A DNA stretch of 64,000 nucleotides from Anoplolepis gracilipes (GCF_047496725.1 NC_132978.1:9514501-9578500); one strand, 5' to 3'; positions 14,602 to 29,439 are shown, counted from the stretch's first letter. The notes: generated by a model from the sequence alone, not told the origin. Numbers and translations are program-made.

Positions 14602-15362
14602 CTCTTATGTAACAGTAACACATGTTCGCGATATTATGACAACAAAATCGATACCGTGCTTCCGATTTGCGGGAAGTTACGATGCAGCAAAATCGGAATA
14701 TTTGATATAATTATATTGCGCGGTTGTACACAAAATTAATTCCGTGCAAGTAATTAATATAATTAAAGGACACGTTTTACACAAAATTTACCGATTTACT
14801 TTAATCTCACATAAAGTATCACAGCCGATAGAATAATTCTTTTCATAGAATATGTAAGGAAGAAAATAATCGAAATCCTGCGAACAGGAAAAGAAGTTGG
14901 AAGAAATTTAGAGCGAAAACCGAGGAAATAAGACAGGAATAGGAATGAAGTCCGCGAAATTTCTCGCGCGAAAGTGAACGGAAGGTTTTTGAAATTGTGA
15001 ACCGTGACGACGAGGAATCGCATACTAGAAACGAACGAGATGCAAACTGCTTGCAGCCTGTTTCAGCTTTGCATTATATTTGGTTTTGAATATACACATC
15101 ACAGTTCTTCGAATAAATCGTTAAATTGGCTAAAAATATGTTTAGTGCAATTTATATTATAGCCTAAATATAAAACAGGCCAACTATCCCGAATTCTTAT
15201 TGATGATGTATGTAATACGTATTCTATATTCTTTTTATATATAACTTTATTACATAAATATTGATGTGGATCAAATAATTATTGTAAACTTTTTAAATTA
15301 TTATTATAATTGTTATTTTATTTCCCTTTATTTATTTTTTTTTCTTATTTATTTAATTACAC

Positions 15363-15393
<31 letters not shown>

Positions 15394-17137
15394 AACAGTA
15401 TTTATAAAATAATTAATATTTAAAAACTGATTATTAAGTATAGTCGAATATTTCATTTATCATTTAAAAAAATTAATAAACAAATAATTAATAAAATAGA
15501 TTGCACAATTATTGAAAAATCTCTTGTATATAAATATATAAATAATTATATATATTTTACAAAATAAAATATTTCATGTTTTTGCAGCAATTATTTTTTT
15601 AAATAACAAATAAAAATAATTTGTTCATCTTACAGTTGCTCTTCATCACCTGCTGTCAAATTTACACATCATCTATCGCAATAATGCTATTTTTGCTGTT
15701 AAATATATGCCTATATTTTGATTAATATTTAAATGTTACATAAAACAATTAAGTATTAATGACAATTAAGTATTGGTAAACGGAATTTTATATACATATC
15801 ATTTTGTAACATATAACATTTATAAAAATAAAATTAAAATTAAATTAAAAATGAGAATAGATCTGCGAAAAGCAACTAAAAAATATGTTATTGATGGACA
15901 AATGCTAACAACAAAAAACAGAGTTATATTGCTGTTTAATAAAAATTATTAATTAGTAGTTTGGGTTTGCCGATTGTTTACAACAGAACAAATATCTAAC
16001 GAAATAACGTCTTGACAAACATTACAAAAATAAACAAATGCCGAATTTGTTACGTAATGGCTAAATAATAGAATGCTGTATTAATGAAAAATATTATAAG
16101 TAAAAAATAATAACTTAATAATTTATTGTGTGTGTCGCGACACAACTCGTTTCAATTTATAAGTTATACTTTTCTGCAATATTTTATTAATAACCGAAAA
16201 ATAACTTTCTGATATGAACGCGAAACTGAAACACGAAAATCAGTTTTCTGATATTATTGCGTAATACTTTGCGAATGGAAATAATGACCAATTAAGAAAC
16301 GTGATAAACCGATAGAAATTCACCGATCACAATTAAAGTTCAGTACTTGTAAGCATAATATATATTTTTATCGCAAAATAATGTTATTAATGAATAGTTG
16401 ATACATCATATCTTTTTATTATTTAAATTAAATAGCCGTCAATATAATATTTATACGTGTCATTGAGGACTCAGTTACGTAAATTGTTAGTTAATAATAA
16501 ATAAAAAGGAATAATTGTGTTTTTCGAAGAATAATATAACAATACATGGAGTAATTTATACCGCTGCCTTTTCTCTCAAGTCCCACTCCACGAATGATAA
16601 AACTGCAGATGACAAAACTACAAATGACAAGATTATATAAACAGAGATACTATAGAATAAATTGATGAAAAATATTATATTTTTTTAAATTTTAACTTCT
16701 CAACTAAATTATTAATAAGCATTTGACGTATTATGATTTTTTGTCTGATACATTTACGAGTCGACAATTACAAGAGATAATTAACCGTGCGATTTATACA
16801 TTTTAATAAGAATTGAAACGACAAGAGATGGATTATAAATAATATTTCATTGCGATGTTTAGAATGATAATTATTATCATTATTGATATACTTTAAACTT
16901 TTTTAAGTGTAATACAAAGATTTTTAAAAGTTTTTTAATTTAAATATAATTTGTTCATTGCTTTCGGACTCAGAATAGGCAATGATATACGAATCTTATC
17001 GATCAAGTGATTTAAATAATGAAAAGCTGTGATACATTGAATATTTTAATTATTGAGTTGTTAATAATTTAATTAAAGTTTAAAAATAGAAATTTAAAAT
17101 ATTTCGCATTAATTTATTCCATAATGTGTTAAATATT
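14601..17137. other. AT-rich non-coding stretch
   Basis: Mixed to about 15060, then very AT-rich DNA with stops in all frames. A (TA)n run lies at about 15363-15388. TATCACAGCC at 14817-14826 resembles the 5' end of the miR-2 family, but no hairpin partner is visible. No gene found. Confidence 0.55.
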
Positions 17138-17546
17138 TAGTAGTGATAACAAATCGATCACACGGTATTCGACATAGTTTCTTACGACGTATAGCGCGTT
17201 ATGTTTAAACGACCTTGTTATTCGTATCATTCGTCCTAGCGCCGTGGCCTTGTCATTCATGTAGTGAGAGCCGAGCGAGCACGCAGCAGCAGAAACTGTT
17301 CCGTATGTCGTCACATTATATTCTTTAAATCGTAATTATTTAGTAGTGATAACAAATTGTCGATCACACGGTATTCGACATAGTTTCTTACGACGTATAG
17401 CGCGTTATGTTTAAACGACCTTGTTATTCGTATCATTCGTCCTAGCGCCGTAGCCTTGTCATTCGTGTAGTGAGAGCCGAGCGAGCACGCAGCAGCAGAA
17501 GCTGTTCCGTATATCGTTACATTATATTCTTTAAATCGTAATTATT
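17138..17546 (+). repeat. Two-copy tandem duplication (203 + 206 bp)
   Basis: Copy 1 is 17138-17340 and copy 2 is 17341-17546, head to tail. They are nearly identical: I count one three-base insertion (TTG near 17358) and about half a dozen substitutions, mostly transitions. The unit starts TAGTAGTGATAACAAAT and ends TTTAAATCGTAATTATT. It is richer in GC than its surroundings and has a GAGCGAGCACGCAGCAGCAG segment. There is no coding frame shared by both copies that looks like a protein. The duplication appears recent. Whether the unit is a satellite monomer, a functional non-coding segment or part of a mobile element cannot be told here. Confidence 0.93.
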
Positions 17547-19500
17547 CCGTAATTATTCCAACTTTTGCAATTAACAATCAATGTGTATAATCAATTAATT
17601 CCTAAACATCAAATTCATGAGATGTGCGATTGATAAATACTAAAACACAAGATTAATAACGATGATAATTATTAATTAAGTACGTATATCATGATATGTT
17701 ACTTGAAGTTAATCTCACAGTAATAAACGACACATAAAAATACAATACTATTTGATTCAAGTATTTGATGATAACGATTATTTGCTATTAACACGTATAT
17801 TGACCGGATAACTTCTGATACAGTATAAAGCTAGAGTGGAAAATTCTTGTAAAGAAATAGTTACGATATACCTCCACATATCTCTATTCAGATTATGCTT
17901 TATTTGTTCACAATTTACAACACATCATTTCATCTTTGTTATCGAAAATTAAAGATATATAGTATTCGCGAGTATTGCGATCGCTAAATGGAACGTAACG
18001 TGAAGCATACGAAGTGCATCTCAAGAAATGTGACGTCACGTTACCTACCCAATATGACGGTGGCGGAAACACGGCATTAAGTTAGTGAAAGTACATGTGG
18101 AGGAATATCAGAGTTATTTAAGAGACATTTATCGGAATTCTACTGTGCTGTGTTTGTTATACTGAATTTTGATTGTAATTAGTTATTATTTCGAATCACG
18201 TAATATTGCACGGTGAAACTGGTGCCATTTTCCTGTACTTTTGTTAACAAAACGTCGCAAGTATATACATACGCTATGAATTATTTTCGAATGGAACAGC
18301 ATCGTCATGTGTTTAATTAATAAGTACAATTGTTATTATTCCTGTGTTTTGACATTTATTAATCGCGTACCATGAATTTGGCATTTGAATATTATATAAT
18401 TTGTCAGAAAGCATAAGTTTAACGAGGTTACCTTTTAATCGAAATTTATCGTACGAACGTTGTCGAAGAGGGCGAGGAAGGGGAGCAAACCTATTTATAT
18501 TATCAAATATTGCAGTTGATATATATATATATAAATATTTATTTTTAATTTTAATTGTATTCGGTCTTACGTAACGCGAAATGATAAAATTATTCTAAGA
18601 CACGGATTGTAGTTTTCGCATTGTTTCTTAATCATTATATATGTAATAAAATGCGTGTCACGCACGTGATTAATGTCAAGAGTGTCGTGAAAACTGTTGT
18701 CGCATTCTACTAATTAACGCGCGCGCGATCGTAATTAACCGTGCTTTCGCGAGTGAGTGTCATGAAGGACAAGAGATGAACAGGAGAGGAAGAAGAGAAA
18801 ATCTAAGGAGACATCGGATGACGGTGGAGCAACTATAAGGTGAATCAAAATTATAAATTATATATTATTTTTGTTCTATATGTATATTTGCAAAATTAAT
18901 TACTCATTTATTTTTCTGGAATAGTGAGGATAATATGAATTGAAAGGAATCCTTGAATGGAAATATAATTAATCGTGAGATTTTATTTAATTCATGTTAC
19001 ATCATAAATAAATACGATTTACAATAATATAAACATGTTTTTCAAAGCATATATAAATACGTAAAAGGGAAAGAAAGGAAACGATAGCGACAATTTTCTT
19101 GAATAAATTTAATTTATACGTCTCAAAATATATAAATTATACGAATTACAAAACAATTAAAGGAAACATATACTTTTAATGGTATAATATACATCTCTTT
19201 ATTTTTTATTTGTCTCGGGGAGATTTTTTTTGTCTGACTATACGCATTTTTTTTTGGTAGCATAGTGCATTATGAGAAGTACATTAGCTAAATCTTCAAA
19301 ACTAGAGTCTAGGGACCGGCATGACATTCCTCGGTTAAAATAGTGAAATGTAAAAGTCGGCAGAAAATTAGACAGAAATGAAGATAAAGCAGAGATGCGT
19401 GTGGTGAATACACATCGTCGAAACTGCGAGGTGCAGTTAGAGAAGAGAACGTGATGAGAACGCACGAGTCGCATACTTTTTTGTTAAACACGTATGTACA
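17547..19500. other. Non-coding stretch
   Basis: AT-rich with a GC-richer block at about 17980-18080 (GTGACGTCACGTTACC) and another at about 18650-18850, which is purine-rich and ends ATAAG|GTGAATC, a donor-like site at 18839|18840. That could be the end of an untranslated first exon, but no acceptor, TSS or coding frame supports it. The part at 19250-19490 is mixed with no feature. Confidence 0.4.
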
Positions 19501-20653
19501 TATTTCTTATGAAATAAATTTAGAATAGCTTTGCACAACAGAAAGAATTCATTCAACACGCAACTGTAACGTAGATTTATAAATTGTTTTCATATAAATA
19601 TAAAATGTATCGTGCATACCACAATAATGCATATTCTTGCAATTAAAATTTTGTTTTATAAAGCTGTACTTATTTAAACATTAATCTTACACTGTTGTCA
19701 GAAGAAGTCGAAAAACGTAACAATTTATAAATAAAATGTATTTATTTTTAATTTCTTTTCTTTACATATTTTTAACTTAGGAAGAATATAATTGTAATTA
19801 TAATTATTATATAATCATAAAAAATTATCAAATTATTAAAGTGATATAATAATTTTTCGAAACTTTATTTTTCGGCGCGATTGATGAAAATAACATAGTA
19901 GTATTAATGAACGTATTTTCACTGATCAAATAATTTTGCGAAAGCGTATAACATGAAACGATAGATTTTGAATTCATTTTAACTATTGGATTCGCATATA
20001 ATATGATGATTGGATTCGTATATGAGCTTCACGCTCATTGTCAGACAGATGAGATGAATGGAGAAAAGGCAAACGTAGAAATGAAGATATCAAAATTTCT
20101 CAATCACAAAATTTCTCACATGAATGTATATCTGCATACAAAAGCTTGTCAGAATGGCATGTAAAGCAAAAGGCATAATGAGAAGCTGAGAAACTCTCGC
20201 AATTATGGCTTTTCCCTATATTCAAATGCCATAGAGTAGTCTATGCTATATATTATATAATATGTACATCTTTCTATGATTAATTTTCAGGATAAAATAT
20301 GATCTTTTCACTTATTGTTAGAACAATCTATTCAATTTTTTTCGAAGGAGAAAGCTTTCCATCGCTCTGCCAATTATTTATCTATTTATTGTTAACAATT
20401 AAAAATTTTGATTTTAATTTTAAATTCTCTCTCATTTCTGTTTCTCTGAAAAAGTAGAATTACTGAAAGTAAAATATATATAATATAGAATAGCTTTTTA
20501 AAATGAAATCTCAATTGTAAGAATATGCATTGTAAAGTATGCACGATACATTTTATATTTATATGAATACAGTTTATAAATCCACGTTACGGTTGCGTGT
20601 TGAGTGAATTCTTTCTATTGTGCAAAGCTATTCTAAATTTATCATATGAAATA
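19501..20653. mobile_element. 1.15-kb element with about 165-bp inverted terminal repeats
   Basis: The left end (19501 to about 19666) and the right end (about 20490 to 20653) are diverged reverse complements. Both carry TAAATTTAGAATAGCTTTGC, an AGAAAGAATTCA-type segment, an ACGCAACNGTAACGT segment and a TGTATCGTGCATAC-like segment. The internal 0.8 kb has no transposase-like ORF. It contains a direct repeat of ATTGGATTCG at about 19985-20020. This is a non-autonomous DNA transposon or an old inverted duplication, diverged enough to be inactive. Confidence 0.75.
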
Positions 20654-23600
20654 TGAATATGATGAAACAAAAAAAAGAGAAAAATATTTTTTAGCAATAA
20701 AATTTATTAAAGTAAGACAAAAAAATTAAAATATTTTTAAATTTGTATATAATGTATGCAATTTCGTAAACCAATTATGTCCCGAAAGTTGAATATCTTT
20801 TCAAAGGAAAAATATATCCAATTTAGAATATTAACATATCAAATTATTAACATCACTCTTGATAATAGCAGTGCTAAAATGTTTCGTATTCATTGGGCTT
20901 AATCTGTTGTCGCGCGAACTTTTTCACTGGCTCGGTCGCGAATAAAGTTAATGCAGCAAACTTTTAAGTTTCTCCTCGCGTTCGCGATGTTGTGTAATCA
21001 TTATTATCTAGTTAGAATTTTCCACAGAAATTTCAACGAAGTTTGAACGAACTTGCGTCTTGTCTCTTTCGCTTGCAGTATAAATGTTATTCGCGTTGCG
21101 CGTTGCGATTTAAGCAGCACGAAGCATAATATTATTTAATTAATTAAAACAGCTGTATATTTGTTTCTGCAGTAAAATTCTGCAACTGGAAGCCGTCAGA
21201 CTCAATCATTTTTTTGACCTTTTTATACCTACGTTACATTTAGGAATCCGATTTAAAATTTTGACCACATTGTCAATATAAAATGTAAAGCCATATCTGA
21301 ATTGGCGTTTCTGTGTCAAAATATATATATATATATGTTCACAGTTTCACAGCTCTGGAAAATAGCGAGCGGTCAATGTGCTACGCACAAATAAACAAAA
21401 AACTGAACGATATAACGTGTTTTTTGTACGATATGTATATTCAACGACACTCAATGCCACAGCCGTTCGATATCGCCAGCGATATATCTCGGCCTTTATC
21501 ACGTCGCGAAATAATTCGTTAATAACGTGTTACGGGAGTATGGCGTAATTATCAGGCTACTACGGTCCACTGTAAGTCCGATGTGCGTTCACGCGGCGAT
21601 TGCAAACGGCCAAAGGCTGCCTGCCTTTATACCCTGCTGATTTACCGCGATTCCGCTCCGCGCGAAGGCCGAGGCGACGCTCTAATTATAGCTGTGATAA
21701 CGTTTTACGCACGCTTAGCTATAACTCATAAGAGAAAATCTAGTGTCGGCTATACCGAGCGCACTTATCGGTCACGTTGTTGCTCTATAAAGTAGATTAG
21801 CTAATTCGCGGCGTAAACGTTAAACGATAGGCGGGATGGTTACTCTCTCATGACGCTTTCGAAGACTCGACACTCCCGTAAACGATACCGTTTTACACGC
21901 GATTCACCATGGACGATAAATTTCCAAGGTTTAACTGGCCGCGTAATTTGAAAGACACAGGCGGGATACATGAAACACACGCGTTAACTGAAGAAATTTC
22001 GGCGCCTTTATCGTTATTGACGAATGTCTGTTTGTCGCGCATCATTTAATGGTTCCGGGAAGGTGTATCGTTATTCGAGGACTCTAAAAAGTCCGTGGAT
22101 TTTAATGTAAAATTGTTGATAAAACGCGTTAATATATATAAATTGTAAATGTATTGCGTAGAAATTTGAAACATTGACGGAATGAAAATTCGATGGAGAA
22201 TCAAATAACCAATTTCCCTTTGATGTCATCGACAGCTCGAGCAAATAGAAATACTTTGACTACTCAATTTCGAATTTTTATTTATGCCAATATAATTCGT
22301 TGATATACTCGTAAATACAATAAAAATTTGTAAAACTCGTTAAAAAAATATATCGAATATTATGAATATTATGAAAAATATATCGAATATTATGAAAAAA
22401 CAGTAAGTTTAAATTTCAATGCAACGATATATGATTTTATTTTACTTGTTAGTAGTGGTGATTTTAATTACATGAACCTATATTCATCAGATCAATACCT
22501 TCCAGAACTAACTAATTTAAAACTTTTGCAAATTGAGTACGCTCTTGTCGTCGAGTATGTAACTCTTTTTCGAATCGCGAATGTTTTTCGCCGACTAGAT
22601 GAATATGAGGTAATGGCGCGCCATAATTATCTCTGATGATTAGACGAGACGATCCGTTGGCGGAAGCTCCGTCAGAATTTACTATGTCCGTCTAATTATA
22701 ATCTGTGCTCTCCGGAGTGAGACAGATCCGACGATAGAACAAGTCTGTAATGGATTCCGCAGAGGCGGAAACGATTGTAATCACCATTCGTCACTGGGCA
22801 AATGGAGATTTGGCTCTCCGACCTTACCGCTATTTAACACTGTCGTAAGTTTTCGAAACGTTTCATTACCATAATTTAACATCCCGTTCGCATGATATTA
22901 ACGTCGCCGTGCTCGGGTCGACGCTGGTTATACCGAGAGCACGCTCGCATACTAGCGAGAATGATACGTCCGAGCGAGTCGACTTATTAAGAGAGAAACG
23001 AACGACCGACCGCGCTTTTTTCTCTGCGTGCGCGCGCGTTCCTAACCAGCGTTATCCAGAAAAATTCATTACCTGCGGAGACTTAATTAGACGTACCGGT
23101 GGGATGACAGCGTTTTAAAATCACGACGTAAGCCACGCATCGTAATATCGTCGGCGTACAAAGGACGAAGTAATTTATCCCGCTCTAATTTATTAAATCA
23201 GCCATGTATGGGAGCTAACGCTGATTAATAAAACGTGTATTGTAAATTACGATATTGGAAATTGGTTCAGCTATTCACTGCCACTTTGTGCGATGGCGTG
23301 TTTGATATGCAGAAATAATTCGATTCGCTATAATCCTTTCATGCTTAAATTAAAGTTTTGTATGATAGAATGTAAATACAATATTTAAGATATTTAAGAT
23401 ATTATAAAATTACTCCAAAAAAACGTTATTATAATTGCAACATTTTGTATGTTTAATTCTTTATACTAAACTGAAAATGCTAATTGATTTTGGGAGTCCA
23501 CGATTTTTCTATGAAACCGATGAACGATGACGAAAAGTTAAACATCGACGCTTGGAAGGAACCGACGTGAACGATTAATTTCATCGACGTGGTAAAGTTT

Positions 23601-23989
23601 CCAATTGCAAATGTAGCAGATGTACGTACCTAGGCGGATAACCGGGGCGATCTCTCTGCCGGCTGAGCTTCGCTCCGACCGCGTCAGCATTTGGGCGATT
23701 GCCTCATCCATGCGGGAACGAGATAGTTTTTCGGAAAAATGCTGGACGCGCAAGAGAGATTGCGATAGAATAGTAACGACTGTCCGCGGGTCGTAGGAGG
23801 TAAGCGAAAGAGAGAAATCGGCAGCCCAGCGAAGCGTTCCAAAGAGATAAAAAGAAGTCTGCGAGATAGAAAGAACGAGGATAAAGTAATACGAACGAAC
23901 TAAAATAAGCGAAATCTGCTCGGTTAAAGCTAATTTCCTTTCTTCGGTCTGCTTTAATTCAATGGAGACATCAGGATATTGTCACATTT
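20654..23989. other. Non-coding stretch with GC-richer blocks
   Basis: From 20654 to 20880 it is AT-rich. From about 20880 to 23160 it alternates AT-rich gaps with GC-balanced, CpG-bearing blocks (21360-22110, 22500-23160), as often seen for conserved non-coding DNA around developmental genes; that is inference. A small tandem duplication of AATATATCGAATATTATG lies at about 22347-22395. ORFs of 60-70 codons here have no motif. From 23500 to 23960 it is mixed and purine-rich at the end. Confidence 0.4.
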
Positions 23990-23990
23990 A

Positions 23991-24037
<47 letters not shown>
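23990..24037 (+). repeat. (CA)n microsatellite
   Basis: About 48 bases of CA repeat with one ATA interruption near the start. Confidence 0.96.
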
Positions 24038-24040
<3 letters not shown>

Positions 24041-27000
24041 TCATATATATGGATCATAAAAATTAATAAAATCAAGAGAAGAGAAAAGATAATTGTTTGA
24101 TGTATCTTTTACCAAGTGAATCTCAGATATAAATTTTTATGACTTAATACTCTCTTATATTATTACATAATGTCAATGATTACTTTTTCAATTAGTATTT
24201 TTTATGTATAAGGAATAGAAGATAAAGTTTCTTATTACATTGTACTCTTTTCACTGGATGTGCAACATGATTACGCGGCGAAGAAATGATCTTTATAAGG
24301 ATGACATAAAATCACGAACAGCAGAAACCAGTCAGGCACGATGAGCTAGCTGAACTTTAATTAACAATTGTCTGACATTCGTTGAAACAGAAGTGAAAGA
24401 TTCAAGGTCACCCATGGTGGGTAGACGCGTATATAACTTGACCGAAACAGCAACGATGTTAAGAAATTTTTAATAATGATTTAACAACAATGTAATAATC
24501 CCTGCTCCATCCCTTATATTATTGTGTATTATGATAATAATTATTTATGTACAACTTAAAACATGTTTATTGAAAATTACGTTCAAACCCCGGTTATATA
24601 ATGCAATCTCGCCCTTAATACCACAAACGATTTTAATTACGTGCGACGCGTATGAACGGACGTACACGCGAATACACGTATGCACACGTATCCGCCTCCA
24701 CGCAAGCACGGCTTTACGTGAGCCGTTTGCGCCCGCGCGCGCGTATCACGCTGCCTACCTCGGCGAGTTAACAATGTAGGGGTTGCAGCCATGCATGATG
24801 AATTCTGTCTGGAGTACCGGCACGACAGGAAGGCAGCAAGTTCGCGCAGGTACGCCCGTTGCTGTGGAGGGTATGCTTAAGGTAGTACGGGTCGAGAACC
24901 AACCGGTAGGTAGCGAGGGTGTCTGTTTTGACGAGAGACGGCGGAAGAGTGACAGTGAATGAGGAAAGTGGAGCGGGGAGAGAGGGAGGAATTGAAAGAC
25001 AGGGATCAGAATCATGAGGCGGCGAGGCAAGAGGCAGAACTTTCTTCAATAATGACGTAGTCCCCTCGACAGGTCTTGTTCTATCCCTTCTCGTCACCTT
25101 AGCAGTTACACCCTTACAAACTTACTATCCTTAACGACAATTTTGAAATAGACGTTCGACACTTTATGCGATGTTCGTCTATCCATCAGCCTTCTCGTTG
25201 AATGACGACGCTGTCGTTTCTATAGCTTGAAATCTATTACATTTTAGTAAAAAAAATATCGTCACATTTGTGTTTGATTAGATGAGAATAATGTTGTGTT
25301 GTTATAATAATGTGATGTTAAGAAATTAATATTAGCATTTATGTAGAATATTAATTAAATTTCTTATAATTTATATACATTTTGTACTTTTAGTATTTTT
25401 CAATTATGTTATTAATCATGCTTTAATTACATACTGTAATGTGTTGAATTGAATAGATCAATGTGAGACTATTAGAAATCCAAGCAAACTTCCAAGCAAA
25501 AAATAATAATGACTTTAATGTGTATGAAAAGTAAAGAATGTAATGTTGCGGAATAAATACATATTTCGATATTTAAAGATTGATATATTTTTCGAGAAAA
25601 AATTTATAGACTGTAACGCATGTGCAGTTTTAAATTTTTCAAGAATTCTATAGAAAAATTCGGATGCACCCAAAGAATATAAAGAAAAAAAAAAAAACCT
25701 ACTGAATTATGCGAGTTATATTCCAAACACGTACCTCGTACTTGAGAGGTACCGTCGAAGTACTCTGTAGAGAACATGTTATAATCTAAGCACGTGACAT
25801 TTCCATTATATCTTCTCGTGGAGTGGTGCCGTACATTCATAACCTTTATCAATCTTACTTAATAGTGAGACATTATAAATTATAAATTATATTTTCTATC
25901 TCTTTTAAGCGATATATTTATATAGCAATTATTTTCCAAATTATTATTTCATCGTAAATATTAATTATACTGTTACAGTTTAATTCTTTGTACTTCACAC
26001 ATTTTTGTGCGACGTTAATTCATTATTTATTCATGCACAAATAGAATTTGAAATGCATAAATTTTATATTTATTATGTGTGTGATGTTTATATTAAAAAC
26101 ATATTTTGCACATTTTTATAAATTATTTATTATCTCTTTTTTATTGTAATGAGCAAAAATTAATTTAATTATTAAAATCTCAAAACTTTTAACTTGCAAT
26201 TAGTATTGGGAGCTCAGAGAGTTAATATGTCATTCGTTGTATGTTGTTTTCAATTATTGAAAAATATGTAATATTATCAAAATTATTTCACGAGCTTTAT
26301 CTATTGTATAATTACTATAAATATAAATTGCAATATTAAAATATTTTTATCGTTATGTAACAAAAGTAAAGGATTAGTTTTGTCAAAGGAGGAGCAATTA
26401 GGTGTAAACCGTATCTATTAGATTAGAATCGACTATTGGGGGAGATGCGTTCCGAGTGTCACAGTGACAGGATGGACAAATCGGTCGTGAGAAAGACAGG
26501 GAGAGAATATTGTGGCGTTAGGTTCTCTCTCTTTATAGGAAGGCGTGGTCACACGAACGGAAGAAGGGTGACTTTGACCCTCTCCCCGCAATCAGAATCC
26601 TTACCCTGGAGGGGTTCTCCCTTCCGTCCTTTCCCTTACTTTGCCGTCTCACTTTCTGCTGCGCTCATACATACGCGACTTACGATGCGTGGTGTGACGA
26701 TGCCTGATGTATGCGCACCCTCTCTTCCCTAGTCGACTGCTGCGAAACGGAATGCGCTTTAATATGCACTTGTATGCGTGTACGTTTATGCTTGCCCACT
26801 CTTGTGATATAACCCTGCCGTATACGCGTACGTTCACCAATACTTTTAGAACGTCCGGATGCAACGTCAAAGAGTCGAGGTGCGATACAAGAGGTGCAAG
26901 GGGAAGAACATGCATTCAGAGAGGGTGCAGCAGAGTAGGAGAGTGTCTAGACGAACAGGGTGGTTAGGCTGGCTGGCTGGTTGGATGACTAGATGGCAGT

Positions 27001-29433
27001 TGCGATGATGTACAGAAGTCTGTATCGCGTTGCGGAAGTAAAGAGATGAAGAGAAAGAAGGTGAAACTTCTACTTTTTTAGGCCGTCTGTCTTAAGTGAA
27101 GAGCAGTTTCGGTATATGCATGTACTTTCACGAACCGTATTAACCTAGCTGGTAGGAAGAGAAAGCGGGACTTTTCTTTAGAACGCGAACCCTTTAACTG
27201 GACGTAATAGGAATCGCGCGACTTTAGAAGTCGCCCGCGATTGATCGCCGTTAAAGGCAGACAAAAAAGAGAAAAGATCTCTCTTCGATTCATTTTCTTT
27301 TACTTAGCCATCTAGGGATCGTGGGGGATCTTTGAAATATCAGGCAAGTGTGTATTTTTATTTCATAACCTCCATATCTGACAATGAGTGTTATGATGGA
27401 AAACTTTTATTGTTTTTATATTATTAATATACCTTAGACAGCACAAGGCAAAATATATATCTAAAAGCTAGAAGAGTAACAAAGAGAAATAAATGTGAAA
27501 CTTTTTCAAGACGTATAAAATAAGAATTCTTTATATTGACTTGTATTGTAACATTAAACGTGAATTGTGTATATATATATATATAGCTACGTACGTCGTA
27601 ATATTTTCGGTGACTAAAACTGAACTTTAACTTCACGAATTAATGTCTTTTTTACTTTGGCATTTTATAAATAAACTATACGATATTTTTCATATCTTTA
27701 AGTATCTCTCGTTTTGAAAGTTAAAAATTATGAGTTGTGAACTATTTTCTAATCTATAAATTTATGTGTAATATATTTAAACTAATGAATTGTTTGTAAA
27801 ATAATATTGCAAAGAGATAAGAGATGATATGTATTGGCAACAATGTTACATATATAACCTTTATTATTAATGCAAGTATCTGCATACTAAAAAATAATAA
27901 CATTTAAATTTGATTTTAACGAAACAATGCTAAAGCATGTAAACGTTATTGAATGGAAAATTTTGCAGATATTGTTGCATATAATTTCTCATAAAACATT
28001 TTCTCTTTCATGTAATTTTGATATTAGCATAAATATTAAGGTTACAATTATTTCGTGCAGTGAGATCTTATAAAATAATTATTCTATACGAAAACACACG
28101 GTTTCGGTATTGGAAAAGTCATGTGCTCGCGTATTTCGCCTCATTAATTTTGTATCGAGTCCACAAATGGCGCCCAAGTGACGACGCATCCCATACGCGC
28201 TACGTGAATTTCCATAAATTATCATACTTGCATAATTTTAATTAAACAAACACGTTCGAGCTTTGGGTCAACGAAAATGTAACGAACGATTTTCCGATAG
28301 CTCGTTTACCGATCGATCATAATACGGAAATATGTGTGCAGCAAATGCAGCATGCATTATTTGCATGTTTTACGCGCACAGGAAATATCTTGCCAATTTA
28401 TTTCACATACACGTTTAGCAAATTATCTGTATAAATAAAAAGAAATTATCATAATTGTGCACAAACGCGTCTATGCATAGGATTTAAGCGTATTCTATTC
28501 AGTTATGATGTAAGTTTTCGAGTGCTGTTGAAAAACTGATAGAAACGAGAGGAGATTAATTAAACTCGACATTCCGTGACTTTAGTAATTAAACTTCATC
28601 TCGACCCGAAAAAAGATTTGCGTGAAACGAGAAACGTGTAATGCGCTCTCGTCTTTAACAGCAGGCGGCAAAAAAAGATGAAGCCTTTCTCTATACCATA
28701 ATCTATACAGCTACCGTGCACTCCTTTAAGTTAGCTTAACCCTCGTGCTTCATATTCGATTTCAGCCTTCGGAGCCCTTCGACAGGGCTACTCACGCACG
28801 TACAACGTATCGGTGCATGGCAGAAGCGCTGTTACAGCTCTCGTTCCTAGCGTGCGTGTCTCATCTTTGGCAACCGGATATCACGACCCTTCGCGTGCAA
28901 TATACGAATTTGCCTTCGTTTTGCACGGCAGACACGCGGTGTCCGAACTTAAAACGGATTGGCATAATTTACAACATTTGTTTGAAGATATTATTATACA
29001 TTATTTTTACCGTGGGAAAAATTATAATTTCTAATTTCTTCTTTTTGCCAGAAAATATAAAAATTGAGAAATTATATCAGGAAATATGTGAAAACGCAAT
29101 ATTGCATAAAAAGAGATAAACATGAGTAATTCTTTAATTTACATAATGTAAAACGACGTTTAATTTATTTACATAATGTGATGATGCTTTCGTTATATCG
29201 AATTATTAAATGAATTTATAGAACTGGAGAAAGTATATAAAAAACTATTCAAAAAATCATAAAAAATCTTTGGAATGTATGAGTTATCCGTTGATAATAG
29301 ATGTTTGAAAACTATTTAAATGGATGAAATTATTAATGGTATTTATAAGAGCGTTAAAAGCGGTAAACTCGTATACACGAACATGAGAGAAACGAACATT
29401 GTGGATTAATTCCTATTTCGATCACAGATTCTC
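24038..29433. other. Non-coding stretch
   Basis: AT-rich stretches (24040-24600, 25200-26430, 27300-28070) alternate with GC-richer blocks (24620-25100, 26430-27260, 28080-28960). The block at 24650-24760 is CpG- and ACACG-rich. ORFs of 80-124 codons at 24768-25097 and 28745-29119 lack motifs and splice support. No RNA gene or element recognised. Confidence 0.45.
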
Positions 29434-29439
29434 ATATAC

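Noticed and set aside
14175..14621. 148-codon - strand ORF
   Set aside because: Its core is translated (TA)n and (GA)n repeats.
14817..14826. TATCACAGCC, the 5' end of miR-2 family microRNAs
   Set aside because: Only ten bases match and no complementary arm is visible on either side.
28745..29119. 124-codon + strand ORF
   Set aside because: Runs from GC-balanced into AT-rich DNA with a shift to Ile/Lys/Phe composition, and another frame is open over the same bases. No motif.
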